Part shown: positions 30,910 through 56,339 of the stretch, one piece after another
Numbering within the stretch: position 1 is the stretch's first letter
Layout of the letters: each line of letters starts with the position of its first letter
NCBI RefSeq assembly: GCF_040958095.1
Contig: NC_091160.1
Location: 40,008,730-40,072,729 of the forward strand
From: Procambarus clarkii
Taxonomy: Eukaryota > Arthropoda > Malacostraca > Decapoda > Cambaridae
Direction of reading: 5' to 3'
Length of the DNA stretch: 64,000 bases
The notes under the pieces: generated by a model
The model's database searches: none
The model's input: the letters and a program-made list of their open reading frames with translations, nothing else
Told to the model about the DNA's origin: nothing
Position numbers and translations under genes: made by a program

Positions 30910-31967
30910 AATAATAAGACTATCTTACAAGTCCCAAAACACTCCCAATGCAAAACTGTACCGTACCGTACCATACTTGCTGAAGGTTTAGCCAGTTTGC
31001 AGGGCTGCAACTTGGCGAAATTAATTTATCTTTTGCCCTTTTTGTGAAGAATCCGGTCATATTCAGGCTGCCTCTACAAATTTGTTGCATAAATTGCAAT
31101 GGTGTCCATCCTATGTTCTCATAATGATGATGTCATCAGAACATGCTCATTATAAAATGGAACAGTCTGTTCTCAACCTAAAGCATAGGGACAATATCCC
31201 CTTCTCAATTTTTTACTTTTGATATTTAAGCAAATTTTGAATCCTGAAACCATTAATTTTTATGTGCCGACATTATTTATTGCAGTTGACTCAAGGCTCT
31301 GGAATCTTAGCCCTTCACACCCCATGCTAATAAAAATCCAAAATTGACTTCCTAGTCATTAGCATATACACAGTATTCAAGTTGTTTGGTTCCCAGCCAT
31401 ATTAGTGTTGCCTCAAATGACCTCAGTGTTAAGAGGCCAGTCATGTTGGTTGTATTTCCTAGGGGCGAATTTCTTACTTTGATTTCCACCATCATTCATA
31501 CTGTTCACAACCATAATACAGTACTGTACTGTATACTCGTAATAACTAACCTTCCATCAGGAAGGTTAGTTATTGTGACACCTATACCCCCTGCCACTAA
31601 AATAAGATGTGGGAATGTCTAGGTTGCATATTGGCCACAATTAACTCACAGGCACTTAATGAAACAAAGACTTTCGCCTGGCTGTCAGAATTGTATTGTT
31701 CCACACCACATATAGTATCCTAATTTTGAGGCTCTGAAATTTTACTTTTCCAATGTTCTTTAATCACTTCCCACTATAAAATCTTTGGTGAATTCGATAC
31801 TTTTTGCTACAGTTGATTTATTTTCGCATTGGTGTCCTAAATGACATTAGGAATTTTTAAATGATACTTTAGCTAATGTCAACTGAAGTTTTACACTACT
31901 AGATAGAAATTATGAGAATTGGATTCTAATCTCATGGCCATATTTACACATATTTGGTGAAGTATTT
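30910..31967. other. Intergenic, no feature recognised
   Basis: AT-rich sequence between the AOPEP 3' end and a LINE remnant. A short palindrome occurs near 31,540-31,572 (AACTAACCTTCCATCAGGAAGGTTAGTT). Confidence 0.4.
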
Positions 31968-31984
31968 TTAATGGCAGATTACCA

Positions 31985-33260
31985 AAATAAAAAAAAATGG
32001 CAACAGGACTGAGTGAGTACAGGGAACATCTGTATCTCCCCACCTGTTGGACAGCATCTGGTCACCTGTGCGCATTGTGTGAACGGTTTTGGGTGTCCAG
32101 GCCGGGATACGAGGGAATCCGTTGGCAAATGACTGGGCAGTTTTTTCCGTTTTAGGAGGAGCGCACACTACAGGACAATGTACCCTGCTATCATAGGTGG
32201 TACCTGTATTCCCTCGACATATAAATAAGTAATTATCAAAAGAAGGGACCAAACCGGGAAGGCTATGTAGCACCATCAAATATGCGGAATAATCAGAGGG
32301 CGCTAAATATCACCAAGGATGCCAATACGATAACAAAAACGCATAAGGCGAACGATATCAAAAGTATCCGAGTTGCCAAGAATTCTATCGAGGGACAAGT
32401 GACCGCGAGGGGCGGTCGAAAAGCAAGACACACACTCGTCCTGGAAGTCAGGACATTCAACAAGGATATGTATGACAGTAAGAGGGACAATGCAATGTGG
32501 ACAATAAGGAGCTGGGCGGCGTTCTGTTAAGTGACCATGAGTTAAGCGAGTATGTTCAATACGCAACCTCACTAGAGCCGTTTCCCATCGCCGGTTACGG
32601 TGGTAGGACGATGGCCACGAGGACAACTCTTATGAGTACGCAGTTTGTTACCAGTAACAGAAGACCAAGAAGCCTGCCAACGGGTAAGGATGGAGGAATG
32701 GATAACCGGGTAAAAGTCGGAATAAGGAATACCTTTACGAGACATGGGACAAGAGCGGACAGCTTCCCTGGCGGCAGCATCCGCACGCTCATTTAAAAAG
32801 ACACCAATATGGCTGGGAACCCAACAAAACTCAACCGACTGAAATTTACTGTTAACAAGAAACAGCCAATGCTGGATCTTAACAACCACTGGATGAACCG
32901 GATTAAAGGACCCGAGAGCCATGAGGGCACTACGAGAGTCAACAACAACAAAGGAAGATTGACAACGAGAAAGCAGACGAAGAGCATAGAGAATAGCATA
33001 AAGTTCCACTGTGAAGATGCTAGTCTCTGGAGGTAAGCGACACACAAGTGCAATCAAGAAAAACAATAGAGTAACCAACACCGCCTTGGCATATAAGGGG
33101 ACACCCCTTGGGAGTGGTGTCGCCAATAATGTAATCGGCAACTGTTTGATGTATTCTCATCTGTATACCATTTAATATAACATACCTTGATCTACCTAAC
33201 CCCACTACAAGTGGAAAAAATACTCTAGGTATGTAATGCATTGCCCCCCCCTCCCATGAA
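31985..33260 (-). mobile_element. LINE fragment with RNase H and zinc knuckle
   Basis: Minus strand: RLPPETSIFTVELYAILYAL, FVVVDSRSALMALGSF, FCWVPSHIGVFLNERADAAA (RNase H with its E, D and D positions), then a shift and CPHCIVPLTVIHILVECPDF (CCHC knuckle), ending LGDI at 32,303. The order is that of I/R1-type LINE ORF2 C-termini. At least two frameshifts; the element is dead. The region to 31,985 is probably its 3'UTR. Confidence 0.75.
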
Positions 33261-36019
33261 TCTGTCACAAACAGACCTGCATTGTGTTGTCCAGCTTAGA
33301 TCCAATTTTCAGGCTAATCAAAAATATTGCTGTCCAATGTTTAGTCATTTCTCTTGATAAAATCTTGACATCACTAGTCCTATCAACATCTTACTAATTT
33401 AGCACCATCTGTGGTACATCACCGAGTCTTCCAGGCTGGCATTATTGACCTAGTCCTCTAATGAACTCCACAATCAATTTTGAATTTAATGCTTCAATCC
33501 TTGAATCTGGAAGTGGGTATCAATAAAAAAAAGAAAGATATCATTCATTTTATATATGCAATCAAGTTGCTTAGTTAATCTATGCCTTATCAATATATAG
33601 AAACTTACTTGCCTATTGTATTTACAGAAGCAAACTATACATATGAATAGTCATTTAATGAAACACATTGTGGCCATCTCAGTATACTGTATCAACATAA
33701 TAAACTACCTTAAAAGCTAATCTACTAGAGGTTAAAAGCAGTATAAACTTGAATAAAAATATTTACTTATTAAAATAAATGCTGAAGCACAAAACTTTAC
33801 CAGTGCCCAGATATCAACCTGAAGAATAACAAACACACTTTGAAACTCAAGACATAATTATACTCTATGTGCAGATTGCGGTCATTTTATAAAATCACAA
33901 TTAGGATTTTATTTTTGTTAAATGGTAAAGCTGTGAGAATGGGAGAAGGGTTATACAGGAGTACAGAACACTGAATGCGTATTAAATTTTAGATTATATT
34001 GAGCTTAAAGAAAATTACAGATAATGTACAAGAGGTATGGCTAAATTATCCAATGATGGAACCCAGGCAGGACGGTTTGCCAGAATATACAAGTCAGAAA
34101 ATGTATTAAAAAGTTACCAAATATAATTTGTTTATAGAAACATTGAAAACTATCAAGCATCTCGAGAACCAAAGTATTTCAGTTACAGGTGTATATTCGG
34201 CTATGTCCAGTTTCCTGAAAATTTCTAACAATTCCTATGCCGATACTGCCTCGAGAAACATTTTAGAAGCTAAATTTTATTACAGTATATACATTATTTG
34301 AAAAACAATAAGGTAAAATGTGTTCTCTGCATCATTGCACGAAGAAACTTTGCTTCTGTGTAAACAAGTAACCTCGAGAAGATGTAGCACATTGAAGGGT
34401 ATTTGACAAGATGAACCAATACCATTACAATTACTGTAGTTTCTATATTAACAAGAAGTAAAATGTGATTAAATTAGGATAGAACCAAGCCAAGCACAGA
34501 AGGTAAGGTAAGGTAGCCAAACACGGAAGATTCAGAGGCAAGAGTTTAGAGGTGCAGACTTGTGCAAACCAAATTTTATGAGACTAAACTAATATGGGTT
34601 ATTATCAAGAGAGAGAATAGAAGGTAATAGTTAATTAACTTGGTTATACCGTTAAATGTGTGCTGTCAATGGCAAAGCAAAATGCCTATGGCTTTCACAA
34701 AATCTGTAAATTTGATTACTTAACCCATATGGATTTAAGCATTAAAATAAACATACCTGGAAGTCCAGGTGAAAATGATGCCCAACATTATAAAAAAAAT
34801 CCAAACATGAAATTACAAAGCAGCCTAAGACCAAGATAAGAATAATAGGAGGCATGATATATGCCTGGGGGTAGAAGTGTTACATTACAACAAATGTTAC
34901 AAACTGGTAAAACTCCATTTTATTTTGTAATCATCTTACAAGCCAGGTATAGCACACTTACACTCAGTTTCTCAGGTGACATGAAGTACAAACATTCACA
35001 CAAATACTACATACATTAACTAATGAACTAAATATTAATTCAAACAAATGTATACTTTACTAGCATGCAAATGTATGAACAATATGCATAAAACTCGCTT
35101 TCCACTTTACAGAACTTATAAGTTACAATCAGAACAAAGATTACTTCCACCACTAACTACCACCATGGTGTGCTCGACTACTCAAAGTCACCATTAAAGA
35201 GCAACTTACTGTACATCTATTATTATGAATTACACTTTTTATAAACCTAAAGCATGTCAAGGCAAAGCAACTTGAAGGTAGATGAACAGACAGCCTGCCG
35301 CAGTGTCGTGACCTCCCAGCACCACTACCTGAATGACTAATAATAATCTGTAACCTTGTGTACAGTGCATGTTATAAACAACATTATAAAGTACCGAATA
35401 ACGAACTAGAAAACTTAAATGGGGAAAATAAACCAGAATCTTTGCCTGTTGCTTAACATAGCAGCACATAATACATTTTTACCAATTAATTATATTAAGT
35501 CTATAAAGGAATATGGGTGGTTCAATATGGGTGGTGGTGGAATATGGGGTTACTTGCAAGAACAAGTCAGGTAAACACGGGTTCTCACAAGTGATGCTCT
35601 TCAATAACAAGATGATGAATGTACACAAAAAGAAAATAGGTTCTCTTGGTGAGCATTTTTTTTAATAGATCTAATCATGCAACCTTGCAAAAATTGAACA
35701 CTTATATTACTGTCTGAGTCTGCCATTTCCTCCAAGACTCCCGGGAAACTTTGTCGGTACATTGTGAAGACCCTTACCGAGACCTTGGAGTCGAAGAGCA
35801 AGACGACGACGATCACGTGGTAATGACAATTTACAGTGTTGAAAGAAGTGTGTGTGTGTGTGTGTGATGTACATGTACACATATTCCCTCTGAATTGTTA
35901 TGTGAACTGTAAGTTCCACTTAGCAAGACATTAGAAATCACATGGAATGAGATCAGAGCAATGAAGTGACAATGAAGTTGCCAAGAAATACATGGTATTA
36001 ATGACACCCAATAATGTTA
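33261..36019. other. Intergenic between AOPEP and Aurora (convergent genes)
   Basis: AT-rich. No exon, repeat array or element recognised apart from short (GT)n near 35,850. Confidence 0.5.
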
Positions 36020-36025
36020 TTTATT
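36020..36025 (-). terminator. Aurora kinase poly(A) signal
   Basis: AATAAA on the minus strand, about 26 bases after the stop codon, implying a very short 3'UTR if used. Confidence 0.6.
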
Positions 36026-36051
36026 TTCTTGTTTTCCTGAACCAAGCCAGA

Positions 36052-48880
<12,829 letters not shown>

Positions 48881-49849
48881 TTCAATACTAGACTTAGTCA
48901 CTGGAAAAGAGGAAATACTGTAAGTATAAATAAATGTTCTACTGAAAGTCTAAATGAGTCTGTAAAAAAATATTATCAAACAAAAATAATTTAAACAAAT
49001 TCAAAGCATACATCCACTCTTGTATGCTATTAACCTTGTATACCTTTCCAAGTGGACTTCCACACTCCTAGCAACACAGAACTGGCCAAGTTCCTGTAGT
49101 CCCCGTGGCACAGGAACACAGGGACTACAGCGATACAACAGCCATGGAGAGAAACACCACCAATACATGATGGCCATCAGAAAGAAGCACCACCACAACC
49201 ACCACTATTACAGGGTCCATAGAATTACAGAAACCTACCCAAATCCACCCAAATCCTGCTACCATTACGTAAGTAATGAAGAAATATGGCACTGTATATT
49301 TACTCACAATAATGTTGGTGCTGAATGCAGAACATGATCAAACTTATTTTTACTTTGAAATCTAATTTCATAACAAAATTAGAAGTATGTACTGTAAATA
49401 TGTAGCAGGTGACGCCATGGGAAGTCGTCGGTCCAAGCGACAATGTTGTGGAGCAACTTATCCAAGATATAGTTTAGCCTGAAGTGTGTTTGCTGACATA
49501 TCAGGCTCCTTTACACAATGATCCAGGCATCACACTTCTTCGCTCAAATTGTTGAAAATTTAATTGGTGGTAAATTCAGGTAAACCACCACCACCACACT
49601 TGACAGCAGGACTCCGAAACTTACCCGAGGGCCACTAACACACTAATGGCTCCAACAAGGACAGGAAGCCAGCAGCTTATCAATTTAAAAGTACAAATGC
49701 TCCTCAGAAGTTGCCAGATATGAAGATGTTTAGAGTAAGCTTACTGAACAATGAGCGTTGCAGTTTCTTTAGGTTACTGCTGTAATGTATGGATACTCAT
49801 CCACGAGGCACAGCATTATGTAAATAAAGTGTACCTCAACATAAGGTCT

Positions 49850-50105
49850 TGTAGTACAGATGGATTTATTCTCAACTCATAATTGGGGATCCCAGGTTTG
49901 ATTTCCAGGTAGGACAGAAACCACTGACCACATTTCCTTTCAACTAATGCAACTGTTTACCTAGCAGTAAATAAGTACCCAGGAGTTAGGCAATTGTAGG
50001 GTAGCATCCTGGGGAGGGTCATTTGTCCAACCTTGGGGGGAGGACCTCGATAGAAGCCCAAAGTACACGTATACATGGGCTCCCTGTCCCCGACATCAAT
50101 TACTG
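49850..50105 (+). mobile_element. tRNA-derived SINE (family 3), near full length
   Basis: Head GGTCTTGTAGTACAGATGGA with B-box-like AGGTTTGATTTCC; body TTACCTAGCAGTAAATAAGT; end GGACCTCGATAGAAGCCC to CCCTGTCCCCGACATCAA. Uninterrupted counterpart of the copy at 11.5-12.1 kb. Confidence 0.7.
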
Positions 50106-50187
50106 GTGGTATAGGCTAATACAACAAACTGTACATCTGGCACAAAAGGCCGCTTTTATTCTTACATATAACAAAACCTATGACATA

Positions 50188-50439
50188 GCAGTCCCCATGG
50201 TGTAGTGGTCAAGACGCTCGCCTGGCGGTTCGTGAGCGTTCTGTCCAGGGAGGATTTACCAGGCATAAATCCTTAACTGGTAGACTGTTTAACTCAACAG
50301 TAAAACGGGTACCTGGTTGTTAATTTTTCGCGGGGTCGTATTCCAGGGAACATGGGAATAAGGACCTGCCCGAAACGCTATACGTAATAAGTGGCTGTAC
50401 AAAAATGTAAGAACTCTTGTATATATTAAAAAAAAAAAT
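50188..50439 (+). mobile_element. tRNA-derived SINE (family 1), full length
   Basis: Head GCAGTCCCCATGGTGTAGTG (A box) with B-box region GGCGGTTCGTGAGC, body CAGGGAGGATTTACCAG, then CCTGCCCGAAACGCTATACG and a TATATATTAAA tail. Confidence 0.85.
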
Positions 50440-50476
50440 ACATACCTTGTACCTTACTGTCAACTGTCACTTTTTT

Positions 50477-50550
50477 AAATTTATATATATACAAAAGTTC
50501 TTACATCCTTGTACAGCCACTAGCACACACAGCATTTTGGGCAAGTCCTT
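50477..50550 (-). mobile_element. SINE family 1 tail fragment
   Basis: Reversed tail module (TATATATATACAAAAGTTCT to ATTTTGGGCAAGTCC), tail-to-tail with the preceding SINE. Confidence 0.75.
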
Positions 50551-50574
50551 AAATCCTAATTTTCACCCCCCCCC

Positions 50575-51025
50575 CCCCCAGGAAGCAGCCCGTAGCATTT
50601 GTCTAACTCCTAGGTACCTAATTACTGCTAGGTATGGCGCCCGAGAGCCAAGTGGACAGCGCTTCGGATTCGTAGTCCTGAGGTTTTGGGTTCGATCCCC
50701 GGTGGCGGCGGAAACAAATGAGCAAAGTTTCTTTCACCCTGATGCTCCTGTTTCCTAGCAGTAAATAGGTACCTGGGAGTTAGACAGCTGTTACGGGCTG
50801 CTTCCTGGGGGTGTGTAACAAAAATGAGGCCTGGTCGAAGACCGGGCCACGGGGACACTAAGCCCTGAAGTCATCTCAAGATGACCTCAAGATAGGTAAC
50901 AGGGGCATTAGGGTGAAATTAACTCTGCCTATTTGTTTCTGCTTCCATCAGGGATCGAACCCGGACCCTTAGGTCCAGGTTAGGACCACGAACCCCGAGT
51001 GCTGTCGTCTCAGCTGTCAGGCCCC
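50575..51025 (-). mobile_element. SINE family 2 (minus), split by a second SINE family 2
   Basis: Left piece 50,575-50,634 (AGGAAGCAGCCCGTAGCATT to CTGCTAGGTA) and right piece 50,893-51,025 (AGGTAACAGGGGCATTAGGG to the tRNA-like head with GGGATCGAACCCGGACC). Together they give one SINE. Confidence 0.8.
50635..50892 (+). mobile_element. tRNA-derived SINE (family 2), full length, inserted in a sister copy
   Basis: Head GGCGCCCGAGAGCCAAGTGG with a perfect B box GGTTCGATCCC. Ends GTCATCTCAAGATGACCTCA AGAT. The target duplication TAGGTA is at 50,629-50,634 and 50,893-50,898. Orientation is opposite to its host SINE. Confidence 0.85.
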
Positions 51026-51169
51026 CTATTGAAATGAATTCCTTCATTTAACTTGACGATTGTTCACTAGGCCTAACTCTGCTCCACAATTTGATATCTA
51101 AAATTTCAGTTATTGTCACTTGCAGAGAATAAAGTTAGTGTGAGTGGAATATGAAGTTTAAGAAGGCCT

Positions 51170-51290
51170 TCGGGTAAGTTAATCCCTGGAATACGACCCC
51201 GCGAAAAATTAACAAACAGGTACCCGTTTTATTGTTGAGTTAAACAGAGTCTACCAGTTAAGGATTTAGGTTTGATTCTGCCCCAAACCA
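51170..51290 (-). mobile_element. SINE family 1 internal fragment
   Basis: CTGGAATACGACCCCGCGAA, GGTACCCGTTTTATTGTTGA and CTACCAGTTAAGGATTTA match the reversed body of family 1. Confidence 0.7.
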
Positions 51291-51649
51291 AAAAGGTTTG
51301 AGGCAGCAGTCAGGTGTGCGCCACACTGCCTGCACACCTGGCCAGTACACATGTGTACCAGAACCACAACCCCACACACACACACCACACTTGTGGTGTT
51401 CCTAGTGACCTAACAGCAGACAATGTCTCCTTAACCCCATCACTGGTAACCAGATACGCCCAAAATCTCAGCCACGTCACTTGCTAATATATTTGGACCA
51501 AATTCCCGTGATATCAGGCCAGGATAGCGGCCAGGATAGCTGCCCCTCACCAGCGTGAACACCCCCCCCCAGTCATCAACCAGGGACATCAATACTGTAT
51601 ACATATATCCCTGGCCTGTGGTGGAGAGGACAAGTTACCTCCCCCTACA

Positions 51650-51880
51650 CACACACATCACCTATTTCACCGCCAAGCCTGGCCTCCACCCCGGTAGCTG
51701 GGCCTCCTGCAGGCCCCACCACACCTGCAGAGAGCCAGGAGGCGGCCAGGGCGGCCCCAGGAGACGAGAGAGAGAGAGGAGACACCGACCTGCAGCGGCG
51801 CCGCCACTTTGAATGTGTGTACATGTGGAGGTTTAAACGTGAGGGCGGCCGCTGATTGGCTGGCCGGCCGCGCCCCCCCC
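51650..51880 (-). promoter_or_regulatory. Candidate Aurora promoter with CCAAT box and CHR-like site; untranslated exon 1
   Basis: A GC- and CpG-rich island in AT-rich DNA, 2.8 kb upstream of exon 2. On the minus strand a CCAAT box (51,859-51,855) precedes TTCAAA (51,813-51,808, that is TTTGAA on the other strand). A good donor, CTGCAG|GTCGGT, follows at 51,790/51,789. CCAAT plus a cell-cycle homology region (TTTGAA) is the known promoter plan of G2/M genes, Auroras included in mammals. Distance between the two is about 41 bp. Assignment to Aurora is by position. Confidence 0.45.
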
Positions 51881-52359
51881 CCCCCCTCTCCTCCTTCATC
51901 ACCCCCCCATATGTACATTGCACATATTGCCCAACATATCCCCCATTCTCCCCATTCTGGTCCCCCCAATATAGAACCCTCCATTAAGGACCCCTCACCT
52001 ATCTCCCCTCCACTTATCAACTGCCTCTTCCCCCTCATCAAAGAAGGACCACCCTGCCTCGCTCATACTTCATTAACATATATTTGTTTATTGATTTATA
52101 TATACAAGAGTTTTTACATTCTTGTTTATTGTAAGTTATGTTAACAGGAGCTGGGACATACTCTCCAACACAATATCTGTGATTGCCTTGTTATCAATCA
52201 GTGCCTTCAGACAGAATGATGTGAGGTAATTTGAGCTCGGTAATTACTTCATAGTCAGGAATATTGGAAGATATTCTTGTGCTGTAACCAGATTTTGCTA
52301 GTGGAGGTTAACAGGCCTTAGCTTTCTGGTTCTCTCCTGACTCCATATATGACTGGCTG

Positions 52360-53108
52360 TTTCATGCAAGATTTCGTCTCCCAATCGGTATCCAGTGTCT
52401 GGCTTCCTATTTCCTTCACCGAGTTTCATTACCTTACATTTACTTGGGTTGAACTTTAGTAGCCATTTGTTGTATCATTCCTTCAGTTTGTCTAGGTCAT
52501 TTTGTGGCCTCATACTATCTTCCTCTGCTAATCCTCCTCAAAATTTGTGCATCATCAGCAAACATTGAGAGATACGAGTTTATACCCTCTGGGAGATCAT
52601 TTACATATATCAGAAACAGTATAGGTCCAAGGACTAATCCCTGTGGGACTCCACTGGTGATGCCTCCCTACTCCAAAACCTCCCCCACTCAAAGTGACTC
52701 ACTGTCTTCTGTTGCTTAGGTACTCCCTTATCCATTGAAGCACCTTCCCTTTCAGGAAGTACCTTTCCCTTTCAGGTAAGGAAAGTACCTTCCCTTTCAC
52801 TCCTGCCTTCATCTCCAGCTTGTGCATTAGTCTCTTATGTGGTACTGTGTTAAAGGCTTTCTGGCAATCCAAAAATCTGCAGTCTGCCTACCCCTCTCTA
52901 TCTTGCCTGATTTTTGTTACCTGGTCATAGAATTCAGTTAATCCTGTGGGGCATCATTTGCCATCCCTGAACCCATGCTGATGTTGTTTTACAAAGTTCT
53001 TTCGCTCTTGATGTTCAACTAGCTTTTTTTGCACAATCTTCTCCATCATCTTGCATGCTAAGCAAGTTAGGGGAAACTAGCCTGTAGTTCAGTGCCTCCT
53101 GTCTATCA
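52360..53108 (-). mobile_element. LINE reverse-transcriptase fragment
   Basis: The minus strand carries, in order, ...RQEALNYR-like end at 53,090, KAFDTV-like, SGVPQG(L)VLGPILF-like and MFADDAQ-like motifs, then NKWLLKFNPSKCKVMKLGEG. It is the same clade as the LINE at 19.3-21.8 kb, with many changes. Confidence 0.75.
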
Positions 53109-53109
53109 C

Positions 53110-53330
53110 CCTTAATAATAATAATAATAATTTATTTAGGAAAAGTACATACATAGTTGCAGAGTTACAGTACAAACATTCTGTTTGATTTAAAGGTAGA
53201 GGTATATATATATATTATATAAATGTTGTACCTAGTAGCCAGAAAGAAGTATTCAGCCTACTATGCAAGGCCCAATTTGCCTAATAGGCCAAGTTTTCCT
53301 GAATTTATATATATTTTTCTATTTTTTCAT
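53110..53330. repeat. Unclassified interspersed repeat with (AAT)n start
   Basis: (AATAAT)n, then TTTAGGAAAAGTACATACAT and CAGCCTACTATGCAAGGCCC; familiar to me from crayfish-type genomes. Abuts the LINE fragment. Confidence 0.45.
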
Positions 53331-55080
53331 ATGAAATCTCACTGGATCTCCAGTCAATCATTTCTTACTACCACTACAGACAAAAGTAACTGACTACAAA
53401 CAGCAAATTCATTATGGTATTTGTAGGACAACGAAATGGTAATTTAAGTGAGGGGTAACATACTTTATACTCAGCATACAGTACTAAGATATGCTCCTTT
53501 CACCTTCCCCTAATTTTCATTGAAAACATTTTGACTATCTTTTATATATATAGTAGCTCCTTTTTCCCCATGCCCCCCCCCCCCTAGAGACCTTATCCTG
53601 GAAAAACAAACAACAAAACAAATTCTTTTTAATTATTTATTGCATCCATATATGAATTTCAACATTACTAAATGGATATGCATAGCTCAAAGTTGCTGCC
53701 AAATAACATTTCTCAAAAAATGCAGCAGACCAACATTGACACCCCAAGTCTTAATCTTCATTACAAGCTCCATTAGAAAATATTAAACAAAAAATTAAAC
53801 CAAAATCATTTACAGCTAAAAACTTGCCTAAAAAAATACAAAAATATGAGGACTTTATGCATCACTAATGAAATTATCATCAGAAAATACTTGTCAATTT
53901 TAAATTAGAAACAATTATACCAGACATCTCCTCTATACAATTACATTAATAGCAAAAGTGCAAGACAAAATAAGAGCTGTAAAAAAATCAAGTGACATAA
54001 TGGCTCCCTTTTGAGCTGTATTTCGGCTGCTCCCTTAGCCTAATGCACTGATGTTGATAACCACCAGTAATCACCGGGCACTGCATTACTCTAGACTGAG
54101 GAAAACAAGGACAGTACCATTGTAATTTCTTGTCCCAGATATAAATGGGCCAGGGAGCTTGATAGAGAGCATACTTCAATCCAGCAGAAGGTAAAATGTT
54201 TGCTATAACACAAACACTTCACATCACCCACAATTCTCTCCAAGTGAATCTTGGAAATTCAAAAATTGTAAAAGCTTCATCTAAAGATACAAAAATAAGA
54301 GAACCATCACCAACTACCTCAATTGCCTCCCAAGGCAAGTACAAGCACACAACAAAGCATTACCCACTTTATGCTGCACTTTATAAATCTTAGATATAGC
54401 AGAACTTGTAGGACGCAAATGGGTAGCCACCAAGGTAGCGTTCAGAAAGGGGTGTTTCATGTCAATAAATGCTTTATTACTGAGCAAGTTCCTCCTCCAT
54501 TGCACTAATACATTGTGTGTTGGGGAAGCCTGGGGCAAGACAAAGGATGATGTTATATTGATAGCAGTCACCCCCGACATGATGCAATGGTGACGAAAAT
54601 GTGGGAAATGTTTGGGATTAGGTGTAGGACTGACTCGGTTTAACCACCCATCTAACCCAAAACTAGATTTGTGATAATTTAGTTTTAAAACAAGAAAATA
54701 AACTGCAGAACTTTAGGACAAGCCAGAATAACAGTAAGTCAAGGTAATACTGATGAGCTGCCACAGGAAAAAGTATGGTGCAGCCCATACAAATACAAGC
54801 TAAGCCTAAATAATGATTGCCCCACAATGGATCAGACCCAATACATTCTTAACAAAATAGAATGGTAGAGGTTCCAGCCTAATAAATTGCTGAATACAAG
54901 CATGCAATCCACCAACACAAGAATTTGAAGCTATGGTAAGACGGCATGCCCCTTTAAAGGTGACATCCTCCATAGATGGAGACTCAAAAATGAGAAGTCA
55001 GTCCAGGATGATTTTCAAAGACCAGGAAGATTCCAGTGGCAAATGTTAAAAATGGAACAAGCATGTTAAAAAAAAAAACA
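53331..55080. other. No gene recognised
   Basis: AT-rich, with a C run near 53,575. Short open frames on both strands lack family motifs and splice support. Confidence 0.4.
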
Positions 55081-55119
55081 GCGTTGAATGTAACGAAGCG
55101 CCATTTTCTGGGCGAGACC

Positions 55120-55228
55120 CAGAGGCTTCCCGGAGATATACCGGGCTGATGTGTATATATTACACACACACAGTGTGTGTGTAATACCAGTATATACACA
55201 TCAGCCCAGTGTGGCTCTGGGAAGCTGA
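55120..55228. repeat. Long imperfect hairpin (inverted repeat)
   Basis: GGGCTGATGTGTATATA on the left pairs with TATATACACATCAGCCC on the right, around a core of (CA)n/(GT)n that is itself palindromic. Outer arms CTTCCCGGAGA and CTCTGGGAAGC pair loosely. Confidence 0.85.
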
Positions 55229-55449
55229 AGGGGCTCTCCACAGAAAAAATGTTTTAGCTTAGAAGCCAAGGAGAAATCTAATCTAAAACATTAAAGAGGA
55301 GGATCTAAGAGTGCTAACTTATAAGGTGTTGTTCACCAGACAATGAGGGCAAAGACATCAAAACATCTTCCAAAAGGAAAGATAACTACAAAACACTGCA
55401 AAGCCCTCTAGGCCACCTTATACTGGTGACTAGACTATCAATAGAGAAT

Positions 55450-55545
55450 ACCTGGTTGATACCTGGTTGATGGGGTTCTGGGAATTCTTCTACTCCCCAA
55501 GCCCGGCCCGGGGCCAGACTTGACTTGTGGATGCCCACAAATGAA
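55450..55545. repeat. Unclassified interspersed repeat
   Basis: TACCTGGTTGATGGGGTTCT and CCCAAGCCCGGCCCGGGGCC, recalled as a frequent decapod repeat. Confidence 0.5.
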
Positions 55546-56339
55546 ATATCAAGATATGACAATACAGCAGATTAAATTTCTCCAGATGTGTAAATCAAAG
55601 GATAGCAGCAAACTATCCACTTGCCTCCTTGGGTCTAGAGTAACTTGGAAATAGGCCAGGGAAGCTGCCGACAAGAGCTTGCTCAGAAAAGCTTCTCACA
55701 ACATAATCTCAACCAAAACAAAACTCTAGCTCATAGAGACTCTCGGCTCAATTTGGTGAGGATATTCAAAATGTTCTATGCATAGTTAAATATATAAGCT
55801 GACAAAATCATGGCATACATTAGTTTGAATTAAAAATAGTGCAAGATATTTAATAACAAATAGTTCACAACATTCTTAATATAAAATTATCCTTAACTGT
55901 TTAGAAGTAGCAAACATGATTATACATGTCACTAAAAAAAGGTTCTGGAAATGTTCTGTGAAGAGCACATAAATTTTAGCCAAAGGAGAAAGTGTGAGTA
56001 AGCAACATTTTACTCATCTCAGTGTGGTCCCTCGGTCACACTAGCCATCCCAAGAATTGCTACATCATACCTTAACACCATTTCATAGTTTCTACAGCCC
56101 AAATGTAGCCCATTTGGACACGAATCCAGAATATTTACAAATTTTCCAGTTACATATTTAAATGGCCTTATAGTAAGCCTAATATTTATTGGAAGGAGAA
56201 CCTAATACAGAACGTAATGATTCAAGGAACAAAAATGATTGCAAAATAATACAAAAATATTAAATCTTTATACTGTACTGAATTTTTAGTGAAACAAAAC
56301 AAAAATTTTGTCTTTGTTCATCAGCACTGTAGTTGTAAT

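Noticed and set aside
50188-50890. tRNA genes
   Set aside because: A- and B-box sequences are present but cloverleaf pairing is degraded and the sequences continue into SINE bodies and tails; no functional tRNA is supported.
54314-54580. 88-codon minus frame starting MSGVTAINIT
   Set aside because: No family motif, no splice sites in phase, and no repeat or neighbour context to support it.
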